NCBI GenBank assembly: GCA_910578175.1
Contig: CAJTPF010000021.1
Coordinates: 1-53,748, forward strand
Source of the DNA: an uncultured Lachnospiraceae bacterium
Lineage (GTDB): Bacteria > Bacillota > Clostridia > Lachnospirales > Lachnospiraceae
DNA: 53,748 nt
Reading direction: 5' to 3'
Position 1 is the stretch's first letter. Each line of letters begins with the position of its first letter. Positions 26,647-36,182 of the stretch are shown here, one piece after another. The translations under genes were made by a program, and so were the position numbers. The notes beneath the pieces were generated by a model that saw only the letters and a program-made list of their open reading frames with translations, did not search any database and had not been told where the DNA came from.

Positions 26647-27618
26647 TTAATTTCTCTCAACATCTTCCTTAATCTTTACACCGTCATAGTCCATCTTTCG
26701 TACATGATACTGCACATCCTCGATCAGCTTTCGGTTTGCCGCGATCAAATCGGCCTGAAGACCGATCAAAAACGTCTGGAAACCAACCAGGATCAACATA
26801 CTGGTAAGGATCAGGGATTGAATATGTCCTGTTCCCTCTCCGATAAAAAGATATACCAGAAAACGTATTCCCAACGCCACGCCGCAGGTCATGATGATCG
26901 CACCCACCGTATTAAAGAAGCGCATCGGCTTGTACATCATAAACGCTCTTAAAATGGTAAGCATGGATTTTTTTACATAACCAAACATACTGTTAAATAG
27001 TCTGGACTTTCTCAATTCCGGATTGGTCCTGATCGGTACGGAAGTCTGGGCAATCTTTGTTCTTCCTGCCTGTACGATAGTTTCCAGCGTATAGGTATAT
27101 TCGTTGATCACATTCATTCTCATTGCCGCTTCCCTGCTGTATGCACGGAACCCGCTGGGTGCATCCGGAATATCGGATTTTGAAGCTTTTCTTACCACAT
27201 AACTGCCAAAATGCTGTAACTTCTTCTTTAATGGTGAAAAATGTTCCGTGTCGTCAATCGGACGTTCTCCTATTACTATATCGGATTTTCCTTCCAGGAT
27301 CGGTCTCACCAGTTTTTCAATATCTGCTCCGTCATACTGATTATCCGCATCGGTATTTACGATGATATCGGCTCCGTTTCTCAGACAGGCATCCATACCG
27401 GCCATAAATCCTTTGGCCAGACCTTTATTTCTTTTAAAATTCACAACATAATGGACACCCCATTTTTTTGCAACTTCTACCGTGGCATCCTTACTTCCGT
27501 CATTAATAATAAGATATTCTATTTCATCAATACCATCTATCTTCTTTGGTAAATCATTTAATGCAATTTCTAATGTCTCTGCTTCATTATAGCATGGAAT
27601 CTGAATGATCAGTTTCAT
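26647..27618 (-). CDS. polyprenyl-phosphate glycosyltransferase (GT2, DPM1/GtrB-like)
   Basis: This 323-residue protein has an N-terminal GT2 domain (about 1-220) with the donor-binding acidic residues VNTDADNQY (about residue 90) and two C-terminal membrane segments (about 230-285), the layout of GtrB and ArnC-like enzymes. These load a sugar from a nucleotide donor onto undecaprenyl phosphate at the inner face. It heads the module with the acyltransferase, AglD-like and GT-C genes, which could flip and use the product. A ribosome binding site precedes the ATG. Confidence 0.87.
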   Translation of the reverse strand: MKLIIQIPCYNEAETLEIALNDLPKKIDGIDEIEYLIINDGSKDATVEVAKKWGVHYVVNFKRNKGLAKGFMAGMDACLRNGADIIVNTDADNQYDGADIEKLVRPILEGKSDIVIGERPIDDTEHFSPLKKKLQHFGSYVVRKASKSDIPDAPSGFRAYSREAAMRMNVINEYTYTLETIVQAGRTKIAQTSVPIRTNPELRKSRLFNSMFGYVKKSMLTILRAFMMYKPMRFFNTVGAIIMTCGVALGIRFLVYLFIGEGTGHIQSLILTSMLILVGFQTFLIGLQADLIAANRKLIEDVQYHVRKMDYDGVKIKEDVERN

Positions 27619-27736
27619 CTTGCTGTGCCTCCTGTTTTTTATAGACTTTTCGTCGATTGTATCATCAAACCCCTACATTTTCAAGCCCTTCTTTATCCTA
27701 ACTCACAATTTTTTCTGATTATTCCAAAAATTACAC

Positions 27737-27765
27737 TTTAAAAACCGCAAAATCTGTGTTATTAT
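27737..27765 (+). promoter_or_regulatory. ugd promoter
   Basis: TTTAAA (27737-27742), 17 bases, TATTAT (27760-27765) gives a leader of about 60 bases before ugd. The leader includes a small CCGA/TCGG hairpin near 27774-27788 and AGAGG before the ATG. Confidence 0.5.
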
Positions 27766-27830
27766 ACATAAAACCGAGGTAATTCGGGAGCAACCAATAA
27801 ACAAAATCAAAAGAAACAGAGGTAATCAGA

Positions 27831-29129
27831 ATGAACTTAGCAGTCGCAGGAACAGGATATGTAGGATTAGTAACCGGCGTATGTTTAGCAAGTGTTGGTC
27901 ATAAAGTTACATGCGTGGATGTAGACGCAAATAAAGTCGAAGTTATGAGTCAGGGCAAATGTCCGATCTATGAGCCGGGTCTGGAAGAACTTATGCAGGA
28001 GCATCTTAACAATCTTACTTTTACGACAGATTACAAGATGGCATACAAGGATGCCGATGTAATATTTATCGGAGTCGGCACGCCTGAGAAAAAAGACGGT
28101 TCAGCTAATCTGGCTTATGTGTATACAGTTGCGGAACAGATTGCCGAAAGCATTGAAAAAGATTGTGTTGTAGTCATTAAATCTACGGTTCCTATCGGAA
28201 CCAATGATAAGATAGAAGAGTTGATCAAATCCAGGGTAAAAGCCGGAATTAACGTTGATATCGCTTCCAACCCTGAATTTCTTGCACAGGGTACGGCAGT
28301 ACGGGATACCCTTAAAGCCGCACGTATCGTTATAGGTACGGAAACAGACCGTGCCAGGGATATTCTGACAAAAGTATACGAGAATTTCCGGCAGCCGTTT
28401 GTGTATACCAACCGCAGAAGCGCAGAGATGATCAAATATGCTTCCAATGATTTCCTTGCTCTGAAGATTTCTTATATAAACGAAATTGCGAATCTTTGTG
28501 AGCTGGTAGGCGCCGATATTGAGTCCGTTGCGGAAGGTATGGGTATGGATCCGAGAATCGGCAACCGTTTCCTCCATGCAGGTATCGGATACGGCGGTTC
28601 CTGTTTCCCGAAGGATACAAAAGCGCTTCACTGGTTATCCAATTACTATGATAAAGAAATTAAGACTGTAAAAGCGGCCATTGAAGTAAATGATAATCAG
28701 AAAGTCAAACTGATCAAGAAGACACGTGCTTATTACGAAGACCTTTCCGGTCTCAACGTTGCGGTACTGGGTCTTGCATTTAAACCGGGTACCGACGATC
28801 TCCGGGAAGCTCCGTCTCTGGTGAATATTCCGATTCTTCTGGACGACGGCGCCAATATCAAAGCATGGGATCCGGTAGCCGTAGAGAATTACAAAAAGTT
28901 TTATCCGAATGAGATCACATACTGCGATACCATTGAGGAAACCTTAAAGGATGCGGATATCTGCTTTATCTTCACGGAATGGCAGGAAATAAAAGACCTT
29001 CCGGCCGAAACTTACAAAAAGTTAATGAAGAAAGCCATCATCCTTGACGGACGGAACTGTTACGAACCTAAAAAGTTCGAGGGGACAGGCGTGGTATATG
29101 ACTCTGTGGGCAGAAGCGTTGTGCAATAA
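27831..29129 (+). CDS. ugd: UDP-glucose 6-dehydrogenase
   Basis: This 432-residue NAD-dependent enzyme should oxidise UDP-glucose to UDP-glucuronate in two steps in the cytoplasm. The Rossmann motif GTGYVGL begins at residue 8. The catalytic cysteine is C258 in GYGGSCFPKDTKAL. The C-terminal domain begins at about residue 310 (NVAVLGLAFKPGTDDLREAPS). UDP-ManNAc dehydrogenase is the main alternative; the sequence fits UDP-glucose better. It is a single-gene transcript with its own promoter and a strong terminator, set between two glycan clusters, and may supply either. Confidence 0.93.
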   Translation: MNLAVAGTGYVGLVTGVCLASVGHKVTCVDVDANKVEVMSQGKCPIYEPGLEELMQEHLNNLTFTTDYKMAYKDADVIFIGVGTPEKKDGSANLAYVYTVAEQIAESIEKDCVVVIKSTVPIGTNDKIEELIKSRVKAGINVDIASNPEFLAQGTAVRDTLKAARIVIGTETDRARDILTKVYENFRQPFVYTNRRSAEMIKYASNDFLALKISYINEIANLCELVGADIESVAEGMGMDPRIGNRFLHAGIGYGGSCFPKDTKALHWLSNYYDKEIKTVKAAIEVNDNQKVKLIKKTRAYYEDLSGLNVAVLGLAFKPGTDDLREAPSLVNIPILLDDGANIKAWDPVAVENYKKFYPNEITYCDTIEETLKDADICFIFTEWQEIKDLPAETYKKLMKKAIILDGRNCYEPKKFEGTGVVYDSVGRSVVQ

Positions 29130-29151
29130 AATGTTTTAACAAAATATAGAA

Positions 29152-29195
29152 AGAGGATATCCTCAGGAACGCAACCTGAGGATATCCTCTTTTTT
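29152..29195. terminator. strong, probably bidirectional terminator between ugd and the polysaccharide operon
   Basis: Two perfect 16-base arms (AGAGGATATCCTCAGG and its complement) enclose a 7-base loop and are followed on the plus strand by a run of six T. On the minus strand the tract after the stem is T-rich (TTTCTATATTTT). Each arm also contains the internal palindrome GAGGATATCCTC. It should end both ugd and the convergent polysaccharide operon. Confidence 0.85.
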
Positions 29196-29215
29196 GATAG
29201 TTCAGCCGCCGCAGA

Positions 29216-31036
29216 CTACTCTCCGGGTATCTTCTGTTCCGTTTCCACACGGTACACCCGGCAGATTTCATTTTCATATATCTGTTTCATTTCTTTTCTC
29301 CGGAACAACCCTGATTCCAGCGAATCCTTACAGGATACCAGTACCAGCGTCCCTTCCGCAAGATCATCCCACTTCGTCACCTGGTCTTCCGGCACACATT
29401 CCAGATAAATGTCATCCAGCCAGTACTGCACATAATCCCGGTACTGCGCCGTATCGTCCGGTTCCTCTTCCGCTACATAATAGAGTACCGGAGCCGGATC
29501 CTCCCTGCCGCCAGAAGCATACTCCCGGATCACACCGGCAATACCGGAAGTTCCATGCCGCTGTTCCTGCAGCTCGAGATTAACCGCATGCATGGGAATA
29601 TACGCCGTCCGGTAAAATAATGCAAACATCAGTACCGCCAGAAGGATCCGGGCCGTCCCCCGGAATCTCCGTACCCGTAATATAAAATATATCGTTCCTG
29701 CCGTGGCCAGGACCGTCAGCATGATCCTCAGGACCGGTACAGAATCTCCGATCAGATAACGGTAAAGCTGTCCGGTGCTGATATAGTTCAGCCAGGACAG
29801 ATTCCACCGTTTGGAAAAATACCGCACACTCAGTCCAATGATTCCATATACTGCGGCTCCGGACAGCAGCATATATAAATCAGCTTTTATATACTCCTGC
29901 CGTGCCATCAGCATCAATATTCCCATTCCCATCAGAAACGGACTGAACGTTTCCAGGTATCTGCCATAAAGTAAAAACGCCATATTCTCCGGCACGTTCA
30001 TAAAGACGGCGGAAATTCCAAGTCCCGTCAAAAAAGACAGCAGCAAAAACAAAATACCATATGTGATTTCTTCCGTTTCCTCTTCCCTGCGTTGTCCGGC
30101 AGAGAATATCAGTAAAACGCATACGATGATTCCCGTGAATCCCATCAGATAGGTACTGCTTCCCATATAAAACAGCTTTCCGGAAATACTTACAATAAAT
30201 TTTATAAAATATGAAAAAGATGAAAAAATCTGTCTGACATTTTCCAGTATTCCCGACATATCATTTTGTCCCGACAGAATTCCGTTCAGCCAGAGATTTT
30301 CCTTAATATCCGTTTTCAGCAGAGTATGCAGGCCAAACAACAGTCCGGCCGCCAGGATAAAAGAAAAAAACTGTCCGGGCCTGATCTGCTTTTTTATAAA
30401 TTTAACTGCAAAAACAGCCAGCGCCGCAATCAAAACCCCCAGCATCCTCTGATGTACCATATAGGAATAGAGCATGACCGCTCCCAAAAGTCCATACCGG
30501 AGACAGCCGGAATCCCGGTTCAGTCCTGCCATGATCTTAACCATAAGTGCAAACAGCATTAACAGCAGACATTCCGGCAAAGCCACAGCCGCATAGTTCA
30601 TATTGCAGGGCAGAAGGACCATCAGAAAACTGACCACGGCGATTCCGTTGCAGTCCTTTTTCTTCAGTTCCCCTTCGCCGAACAGTCCGAAACGTACCGA
30701 GACCTGCCGGAAAATACTATCGGTCAGCCAGAATGCCGCCACCAGAAAGATTCCGTTCATTGCGGTAACCGCCCGGTACAGCAGTACCGTATCTTTGATA
30801 AGAACTACAAAAGGCACCAGCAGAAGACTGTATCCATAAGAATAGTATTTACATAACGACATGGAGGAAGCCCACGAAGTGCCGGAAAAATATCTGGCAA
30901 TGCCGAAATAAGCAAATTCATCATCCAGCAATGTGGGCTGATAGATTTTTCCGGTATAACGCAGGCTGACTATCAGAATGAGAACTGATAATGAAATTTT
31001 TAAAATCCTGTCGGATCGTTTTAATTTACTCTTCAT
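29216..31036 (-). CDS. GT-C-type multi-pass membrane glycosyltransferase-like protein
   Basis: The ATG at 31036 (MKSKLKRSD) has an AGGTG site five bases upstream; an in-frame TTG seven codons earlier is less likely. The 606-residue product has about 11 membrane segments, an early loop with LDDEFAYFG, and a soluble C-terminal part. This is the same plan as the protein at 23117-25093, and the two look paralogous. As the last gene of the polysaccharide operon it may add a side sugar from a lipid-phosphate donor on the outer face. Donor and acceptor are unknown. Confidence 0.72.
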   Translation of the reverse strand: MKSKLKRSDRILKISLSVLILIVSLRYTGKIYQPTLLDDEFAYFGIARYFSGTSWASSMSLCKYYSYGYSLLLVPFVVLIKDTVLLYRAVTAMNGIFLVAAFWLTDSIFRQVSVRFGLFGEGELKKKDCNGIAVVSFLMVLLPCNMNYAAVALPECLLLMLFALMVKIMAGLNRDSGCLRYGLLGAVMLYSYMVHQRMLGVLIAALAVFAVKFIKKQIRPGQFFSFILAAGLLFGLHTLLKTDIKENLWLNGILSGQNDMSGILENVRQIFSSFSYFIKFIVSISGKLFYMGSSTYLMGFTGIIVCVLLIFSAGQRREEETEEITYGILFLLLSFLTGLGISAVFMNVPENMAFLLYGRYLETFSPFLMGMGILMLMARQEYIKADLYMLLSGAAVYGIIGLSVRYFSKRWNLSWLNYISTGQLYRYLIGDSVPVLRIMLTVLATAGTIYFILRVRRFRGTARILLAVLMFALFYRTAYIPMHAVNLELQEQRHGTSGIAGVIREYASGGREDPAPVLYYVAEEEPDDTAQYRDYVQYWLDDIYLECVPEDQVTKWDDLAEGTLVLVSCKDSLESGLFRRKEMKQIYENEICRVYRVETEQKIPGE

Positions 31037-31057
31037 AGTTACACCTGTACATATCAA

Positions 31058-32500
31058 TCACACTTTTCTTACTTTATCCAGCAAAAGCAGCAATAATTTA
31101 TCTTTTAACAGCAGCAATGTTCCCAAATAGACAATTCCTCCTGCCGCCACCTGAAGACACAGCACCACAAGATTGTTATCAACCGGCAGAAAAGATACCG
31201 CCACGGATGCCGCAAACATCAATATTCCTGCTAACAGATAATTTTTTGAGCATATCAGACTGTTTTTAACGCCAATATCTTTTCTTACGCAATAAAAATG
31301 AACAAACAATACCACAAATTCCGCTACAACGGTGGCAATGACTGCACCGTCTGCATTTAATTCCGGTATCAGAAGTAAATTCAGCAAGAAATTAACCACC
31401 GCACCCGATACCACTGACAGCGTATAATCCCGTTGCTTGTGCGTTGGAATCTGATACTGGGTTCCCAGTACGTTGCTCAGTCCGATAAATAATATGATCG
31501 GTGAAATATAAACCAGAATACTCTTGATCGGCTCATATCCCGTTCCGTAAAATACAGGTACAAAACGTTCCGATACCGATATCAGACCCAGCATAAGCGG
31601 AAAAGCTATCATATAGGTATAGCGGAAAGACTTGTCCATATACTCATTTATCTGCTTCATATCTTTTTGGGCATAAATATGTGCCATCCGCGGCAGCATG
31701 ACCACTCCCAGAGAAGTAATGACCGTAAGCAGCAGCTTCACTATCTTCTGGGACTGCTCATAATACCCCACCTGGCTCATATCTGTCGCCAATTTCCCCA
31801 GCATGGTTTTATCTAAAACCGTATAAATCTGTGTGGCAATCTGAGGTATGAATAATATGAATGCAGGCTTCAGATGCCGAAAAAGCTTTAATTCCCGAAA
31901 GGAAATCCCGGATATATAGCGGGGCAGATACAGCCAGAGTGACAGATTTCCCAGCAAAAGAGATAAGGAATAGCACAAAACATATATATTTAACTGTGCC
32001 TCTGTCCGCACAAACAAAAAGATGGATATCACACAGACCAGTTTTACCAGCATATTGCGGAATACGGTTTTCTTAAATTCTTCCATACCCTGAAAAAACC
32101 AGCTGATATCAAACATGTTCGCCACAATGTCGATCATCTGTATAGCGTATAGCATCCTATACCGGGAATTACTGACAAAAGAAAAATAAAAAACTGCCAG
32201 CGCTGTCAGAACCGTTATAAATCTGAGCAGATTAATCTCCCAGAAGATTACGGAACGCTTCCGTATGCTGTCTTCTCCGTATCCCTGAATATATGCGGTT
32301 TCACGTTCCCCATACATAGCTATTCCCACGGTTCCTATGAGAATAAAGTATGTAACCACCGACTGGGTATAGGCATACTGTCCCAATGCCGTGGCCCCCA
32401 GAACCCTGGATACATACGGTGTGGTGATCAACGGCGTTATCAGTATCAGTACCTGGTAAAACATATTATAGAAATAATTCTTTGTTACACTTTTTGACAT
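31058..32500 (-). CDS. wzx: oligosaccharide flippase (Wzx, polysaccharide transport family)
   Basis: This 480-residue protein with about 12-14 membrane segments belongs to the MOP superfamily. The N-terminal pattern (SVTKNYFYNMFYQ, then TPYVSRVLGATALGQYAY) is typical of Wzx from capsule clusters. It should flip the undecaprenyl-PP-linked repeat unit. The start is the ATG at 32500 with GGAG nine bases upstream, one base after the stop of the GT4 gene. A TTG five codons earlier overlaps the ribosome binding site and is rejected. Confidence 0.92.
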   Translation of the reverse strand: MSKSVTKNYFYNMFYQVLILITPLITTPYVSRVLGATALGQYAYTQSVVTYFILIGTVGIAMYGERETAYIQGYGEDSIRKRSVIFWEINLLRFITVLTALAVFYFSFVSNSRYRMLYAIQMIDIVANMFDISWFFQGMEEFKKTVFRNMLVKLVCVISIFLFVRTEAQLNIYVLCYSLSLLLGNLSLWLYLPRYISGISFRELKLFRHLKPAFILFIPQIATQIYTVLDKTMLGKLATDMSQVGYYEQSQKIVKLLLTVITSLGVVMLPRMAHIYAQKDMKQINEYMDKSFRYTYMIAFPLMLGLISVSERFVPVFYGTGYEPIKSILVYISPIILFIGLSNVLGTQYQIPTHKQRDYTLSVVSGAVVNFLLNLLLIPELNADGAVIATVVAEFVVLFVHFYCVRKDIGVKNSLICSKNYLLAGILMFAASVAVSFLPVDNNLVVLCLQVAAGGIVYLGTLLLLKDKLLLLLLDKVRKV

Positions 32501-32501
32501 T

Positions 32502-33788
32502 TTATAATTCTCCAAGAAGATTCATATATTTTTCCGCAGATTCCTCCAGATTAAAATTATCTTTGATAAACTTTCCCGCATTTCCGGAAAGGGCCTGAAT
32601 ATCTGTTTCTCCTTCTAAAATCTTACGAATGGCATGGATATAATCTCCCGGAGATATACAACGGATATAATCCCTTCCGTTTTCTGCATCGATTCCCTCG
32701 ATACCGATATCATTGGTCAGTACCGGTATGCCGGCAGACATGGCTTCTATGATCTTAACTTTGATCCCGGCTCCCAGAACCAGAGGCGCTGCCAGAAACA
32801 TGGAAGTTGAAAAATATTCGTCTACCTCGGGAACAAATCCGGTTACGGTAATCTTGGAATTTTCCGCAGTTTCGTTGTACTTCTCTGCCTCCAGCTCCAG
32901 CAGATCCGGAGGATTGCTGCCCACAATGACAAATTCTACGCCGTCTTTCTTCAGCGCCGGCATCACGTGCCGGATAAACCATATGGCGCTCAGATAATTT
33001 TCCGGCCGGGCCATCGCCCCATAAAACATGATACGATTCTTCAGAGGTTTGCGTATGATTCGGGAATAATCATCAAAATATGGTACGATAGAATGAATCT
33101 TGCCGGCAGGAATACCGTCTTCTATCAGCAGCTTTTCATCCTTCTTATTATGCGGACAGATAATATCACAATACTTTAAAGCCTCCAGTTCTTCCCTTTT
33201 TATATTCTTATAAAAACGGAAAAACTTTTTCCGATCCCTGTCGGATTCCGCATATTCATACTTTCTTAAAAACCCCAGATAAGATACATCATGTTCGGAT
33301 GCAACAATTTTTGCCTTAGGAAATAAGGATTTGATCCGGCCTGCCAGAAATACCATCTGCGTCCACTCCAGCACAAAAATATCCGGAATATGGCCCCGGC
33401 TTTTGATCCGCTTTAACTCGGATATCACACAGTCTTCATAATATTTCGGCAGCATATTCCCCCGTTTATCAAAGGGATTATATTTTGTGGTCAGATTCCT
33501 GATCCCTCTCCTGATCTTTTCCGGTTTATTCCCGCTGATAAAGAAAATGCGGCTGCCGATCCCGTACTTCTTTAAATCCAGTTTCTCCCGGTCAGCTTCT
33601 ACACCAAAGGAAATCAGATTCACTTTAAATCCCGGAACTTCATTCATTTTCTTCAGATAAAAATTGTGTGTTTTTCCCCCTGCATGTCCCACATTATCAT
33701 ACGGTACGCAGAAGGAAATAACCATGATGCTTTTCTTTTTATTATTCTGATCCACCGTCCGGTCATTCCTTTCTTTCATTGTGATCAA
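32502..33788 (-). CDS. GT4-type glycosyltransferase
   Basis: This 428-residue protein has two Rossmann domains of the GT-B fold. The C-terminal half has the donor site of GT4 enzymes (GFVPEVDEYFSTSMFLAAPL, then GAGIKVKIIEAMSAGIPVLTND, whose Glu is the E-x7-E first residue). It should add one sugar of the repeat unit, possibly heptose from the GDP-heptose made next door, but this cannot be shown from sequence. The frame opens with a TTG overlapping the previous stop by four bases. An ATG at 33779 is an alternative start. Neither has a clear ribosome binding site. Confidence 0.85.
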   Translation of the reverse strand: MITMKERNDRTVDQNNKKKSIMVISFCVPYDNVGHAGGKTHNFYLKKMNEVPGFKVNLISFGVEADREKLDLKKYGIGSRIFFISGNKPEKIRRGIRNLTTKYNPFDKRGNMLPKYYEDCVISELKRIKSRGHIPDIFVLEWTQMVFLAGRIKSLFPKAKIVASEHDVSYLGFLRKYEYAESDRDRKKFFRFYKNIKREELEALKYCDIICPHNKKDEKLLIEDGIPAGKIHSIVPYFDDYSRIIRKPLKNRIMFYGAMARPENYLSAIWFIRHVMPALKKDGVEFVIVGSNPPDLLELEAEKYNETAENSKITVTGFVPEVDEYFSTSMFLAAPLVLGAGIKVKIIEAMSAGIPVLTNDIGIEGIDAENGRDYIRCISPGDYIHAIRKILEGETDIQALSGNAGKFIKDNFNLEESAEKYMNLLGEL

Positions 33789-35056
33789 TGCTGAAAAAAT
33801 GTCTCTTCCAGCATCCGGCAGAGTGCATGATATACCGGTAAATGCAGTTCCTGTACCTTAAAGGTTTCCTCCTCCGGTACACGAATAATCACATCCGCAT
33901 ATTTTCCCAATGCTCCGCCGTTTTTACCGGTCAGGGCAATTACCTTCATTCCTTTTGCTTTGGCAGTTACTGCCGCCAGCAGTACATTTTTCGAATTTCC
34001 GGATGTGGAAATTCCCAGAAATATGTCTTCTGATATGCCATAACCGTTTACCAGCTGGGCATAGGTAACCTGACCGTCCACATCATTCAGGTATGCCGTT
34101 GCAATGGCCTCCTGTGCCGACAATGCAATGGCCGGCAGGGAGCCCTGCAGTTTTTCTGCCAGTTCTTTTCCGTACACCTCATCTATAGCGCAGAGTTTCC
34201 TGCAAAAATCTTTCTCCGGCTTTCTTTTTTTGACAAAACCTTTCATCAGTTCTCCCACAATATGTTCTGCATCTGCGGCACTTCCTCCGTTTCCGGCAAT
34301 CAGGAGCTTTCCCCCGTTTTGGTACATATCCCGCAGCATACAGTAAGACTGGTAGATATCTTCTCTGCAGACAGCAAGGGCCGGATACCGCCGTTCCAGT
34401 TCGTCTAAAATCCTGCCGTTATTGTTCTTAAACTTATGTGCATCCGGACTTCCGGTCTCCGCAACGGCTTTTGCCCCGGCTTCTTCCCTGTCCTGCTCCA
34501 GAATATACTCGACGGCTGATAAAAGATTTGCAGTATAATAATCATATTTTACACCGCCCTCTTCCCGAAGCTTTTTTCCGTAACCGGTGGACACCAGAAT
34601 GGTCCGGACGCCAAAATTATTGCCTGCCTGAATATCCGCTATATTGTCTCCGATCATATAGGAATGTCCGATATCTGAATCAAAATCCCGGGCCGCCTTT
34701 TCAAATAGACCTGTATTGGGTTTTCTGCAGTTACAGATCCTCTTATAAAATCCGATCCCGGCTACCGGATGATGGGGACAGAAATAAAAACCATCAATAT
34801 GTGCGCCGATCTGTTCCAGTTTCTGATTGATATATCTATGAAGCTTATTCACTTCCTTTTCACTGTAAAATCCTCTCGCCACCCCTGCCTGATTGGTTAT
34901 GACGATCACCTTATATCCGTGATCATTTAAAAGTTTGATCGCCCGGTCCGAACCTTTGATAAATTCAAAATCCCCGGTCTTAAACAGGTAATTCTTTTCA
35001 ACATTTATGGTGCCGTCCCTGTCCAAAAATACGGTTTTATTTCCAGTTACACCCAT
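33785..35056 (-). CDS. fused heptose-1,7-bisphosphate phosphatase and phosphoheptose isomerase (GmhB-GmhA)
   Basis: The ATG at 35056 follows AAAGGA and gives 423 residues. Residues 1-190 are a GmhB-type HAD phosphatase: D12 and D14 in LDRDGT, zinc ligands C93, H95, C108 and C110, and D137 in IGDN. Residues 215-423 are a GmhA-type SIS isomerase: AGNGGSAADAEH (254-265), the likely catalytic E269 and H405, and GISTSGNS. GmhA turns sedoheptulose-7-phosphate into D-glycero-D-manno-heptose-7-phosphate. GmhB removes the 7-phosphate after HddA has acted. The two enzymes are usually separate proteins. Both halves look complete, with a linker of about 25 residues. Confidence 0.9.
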   Translation of the reverse strand: MGVTGNKTVFLDRDGTINVEKNYLFKTGDFEFIKGSDRAIKLLNDHGYKVIVITNQAGVARGFYSEKEVNKLHRYINQKLEQIGAHIDGFYFCPHHPVAGIGFYKRICNCRKPNTGLFEKAARDFDSDIGHSYMIGDNIADIQAGNNFGVRTILVSTGYGKKLREEGGVKYDYYTANLLSAVEYILEQDREEAGAKAVAETGSPDAHKFKNNNGRILDELERRYPALAVCREDIYQSYCMLRDMYQNGGKLLIAGNGGSAADAEHIVGELMKGFVKKRKPEKDFCRKLCAIDEVYGKELAEKLQGSLPAIALSAQEAIATAYLNDVDGQVTYAQLVNGYGISEDIFLGISTSGNSKNVLLAAVTAKAKGMKVIALTGKNGGALGKYADVIIRVPEEETFKVQELHLPVYHALCRMLEETFFQH

Positions 35057-35089
35057 ATATATTCCTTTCCGCCGCAACGGCTTTCGCAT

Positions 35090-36166
35090 CTACACACTAA
35101 AGGTATACTCTCCGTCCGGAATCGTTACGGATACCTTATCGTAGTTCCATCTTGAGTCGTCGGTTTTCCATGCAGAAGAACCCCGCAGTTCAAAATTCCA
35201 GTCTGCCAGCTGTCCGCCTGCTTCCTCCATCTTTGCCGCCACCTTATGTTTTATATTATACGGACAATACATTAAAAGATAACCGCCGCCGCCTGCACCC
35301 AGCAGTTTGCCGCCTAATGCCCCTGCCCGGATGGCCGTATCATATAATTCGTCAATCCGTGGATTGGTTATCCTGCTGCTCATCTTTTTCTTGCTCTGCC
35401 ATCCATAGTCCAGTAATCTGCCGAAACTGTGAAGATTGCCTTTCAGCAGTTCATCCTTCATGGCATATGCCAGCGCTTTTACATTGGACATGGCTTCAAT
35501 GGCATCCGTATTTTTATTCTCATAATTATTCACCTGGTCTTTGATGATATTGGCGGAAACATGGATATTTCCCGTATAACATAATAACAGATTATATTCC
35601 AGTTCCTGAATGATTTCTTTTCTGATCCGCAGTGGATTTACCACCACATTATTTTTGCCGTGAAATTCAATAAAATTAAATCCGCCAAAAGTAGCTGCAT
35701 ACTGGTCCTGAAATCCTCCGGCGATACCAAGTTCTTCCCGTTCCACCTCATAAGCCAGATTTGCCAGGGCATAACCGTCCGGTTCCTCGCCTTTCCACTT
35801 CGCCATGGCGCGTAACAGCGCCACCATGACCGTTGAAGAGGTTCCAAGTCCGGAGCCCGGAGGAGCATCACACTGCAGATAAACTTCGCAGCCCTGCCGG
35901 ATATTCATTCTCTTTAGCGCTGCTTTTACCAGGTCCAGGCTTCCGTCATAGACATAGTTTTCTTTTGCATGATATTTCACTGTCATATCAAAGTCCAGAG
36001 AGTGAACAATGATCTCATCATTATCTCTGGGAACAATGGAACAATATGCATACTTATTAATGGTGCTTCCCAAGATTGCCCCGCCTTTTTCCACGCAGAA
36101 GGGAGCCACATCGGTTCCGCCTCCGCCAAAACTGATTCGAAGGGGCGCACGTCCTCTGATTATCAT
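35090..36166 (-). CDS. hddA: D-glycero-alpha-D-manno-heptose-7-phosphate kinase (GHMP family)
   Basis: This 358-residue GHMP kinase opens with RGRAPLRISFGGGGTD, typical of HddA and the related fucokinase-type enzymes. The phosphate-binding loop is PPGSGLGTSST (about 106-116), and the C-terminal glycine motif is GKLLGAGGGGYLL. It should phosphorylate C1 of heptose-7-phosphate to the alpha 1,7-bisphosphate. The presence of GmhA, GmhB and an HddC-like domain in adjacent genes makes the heptose assignment firm. GAGG lies five bases before the ATG. Confidence 0.9.
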   Translation of the reverse strand: MIIRGRAPLRISFGGGGTDVAPFCVEKGGAILGSTINKYAYCSIVPRDNDEIIVHSLDFDMTVKYHAKENYVYDGSLDLVKAALKRMNIRQGCEVYLQCDAPPGSGLGTSSTVMVALLRAMAKWKGEEPDGYALANLAYEVEREELGIAGGFQDQYAATFGGFNFIEFHGKNNVVVNPLRIRKEIIQELEYNLLLCYTGNIHVSANIIKDQVNNYENKNTDAIEAMSNVKALAYAMKDELLKGNLHSFGRLLDYGWQSKKKMSSRITNPRIDELYDTAIRAGALGGKLLGAGGGGYLLMYCPYNIKHKVAAKMEEAGGQLADWNFELRGSSAWKTDDSRWNYDKVSVTIPDGEYTFSV

Positions 36167-36182
36167 ATCTGCCTCTTTTCTC

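Noticed and set aside
28101..28631. 176-codon minus-strand frame inside ugd
   Set aside because: Antisense shadow of a clear dehydrogenase gene.
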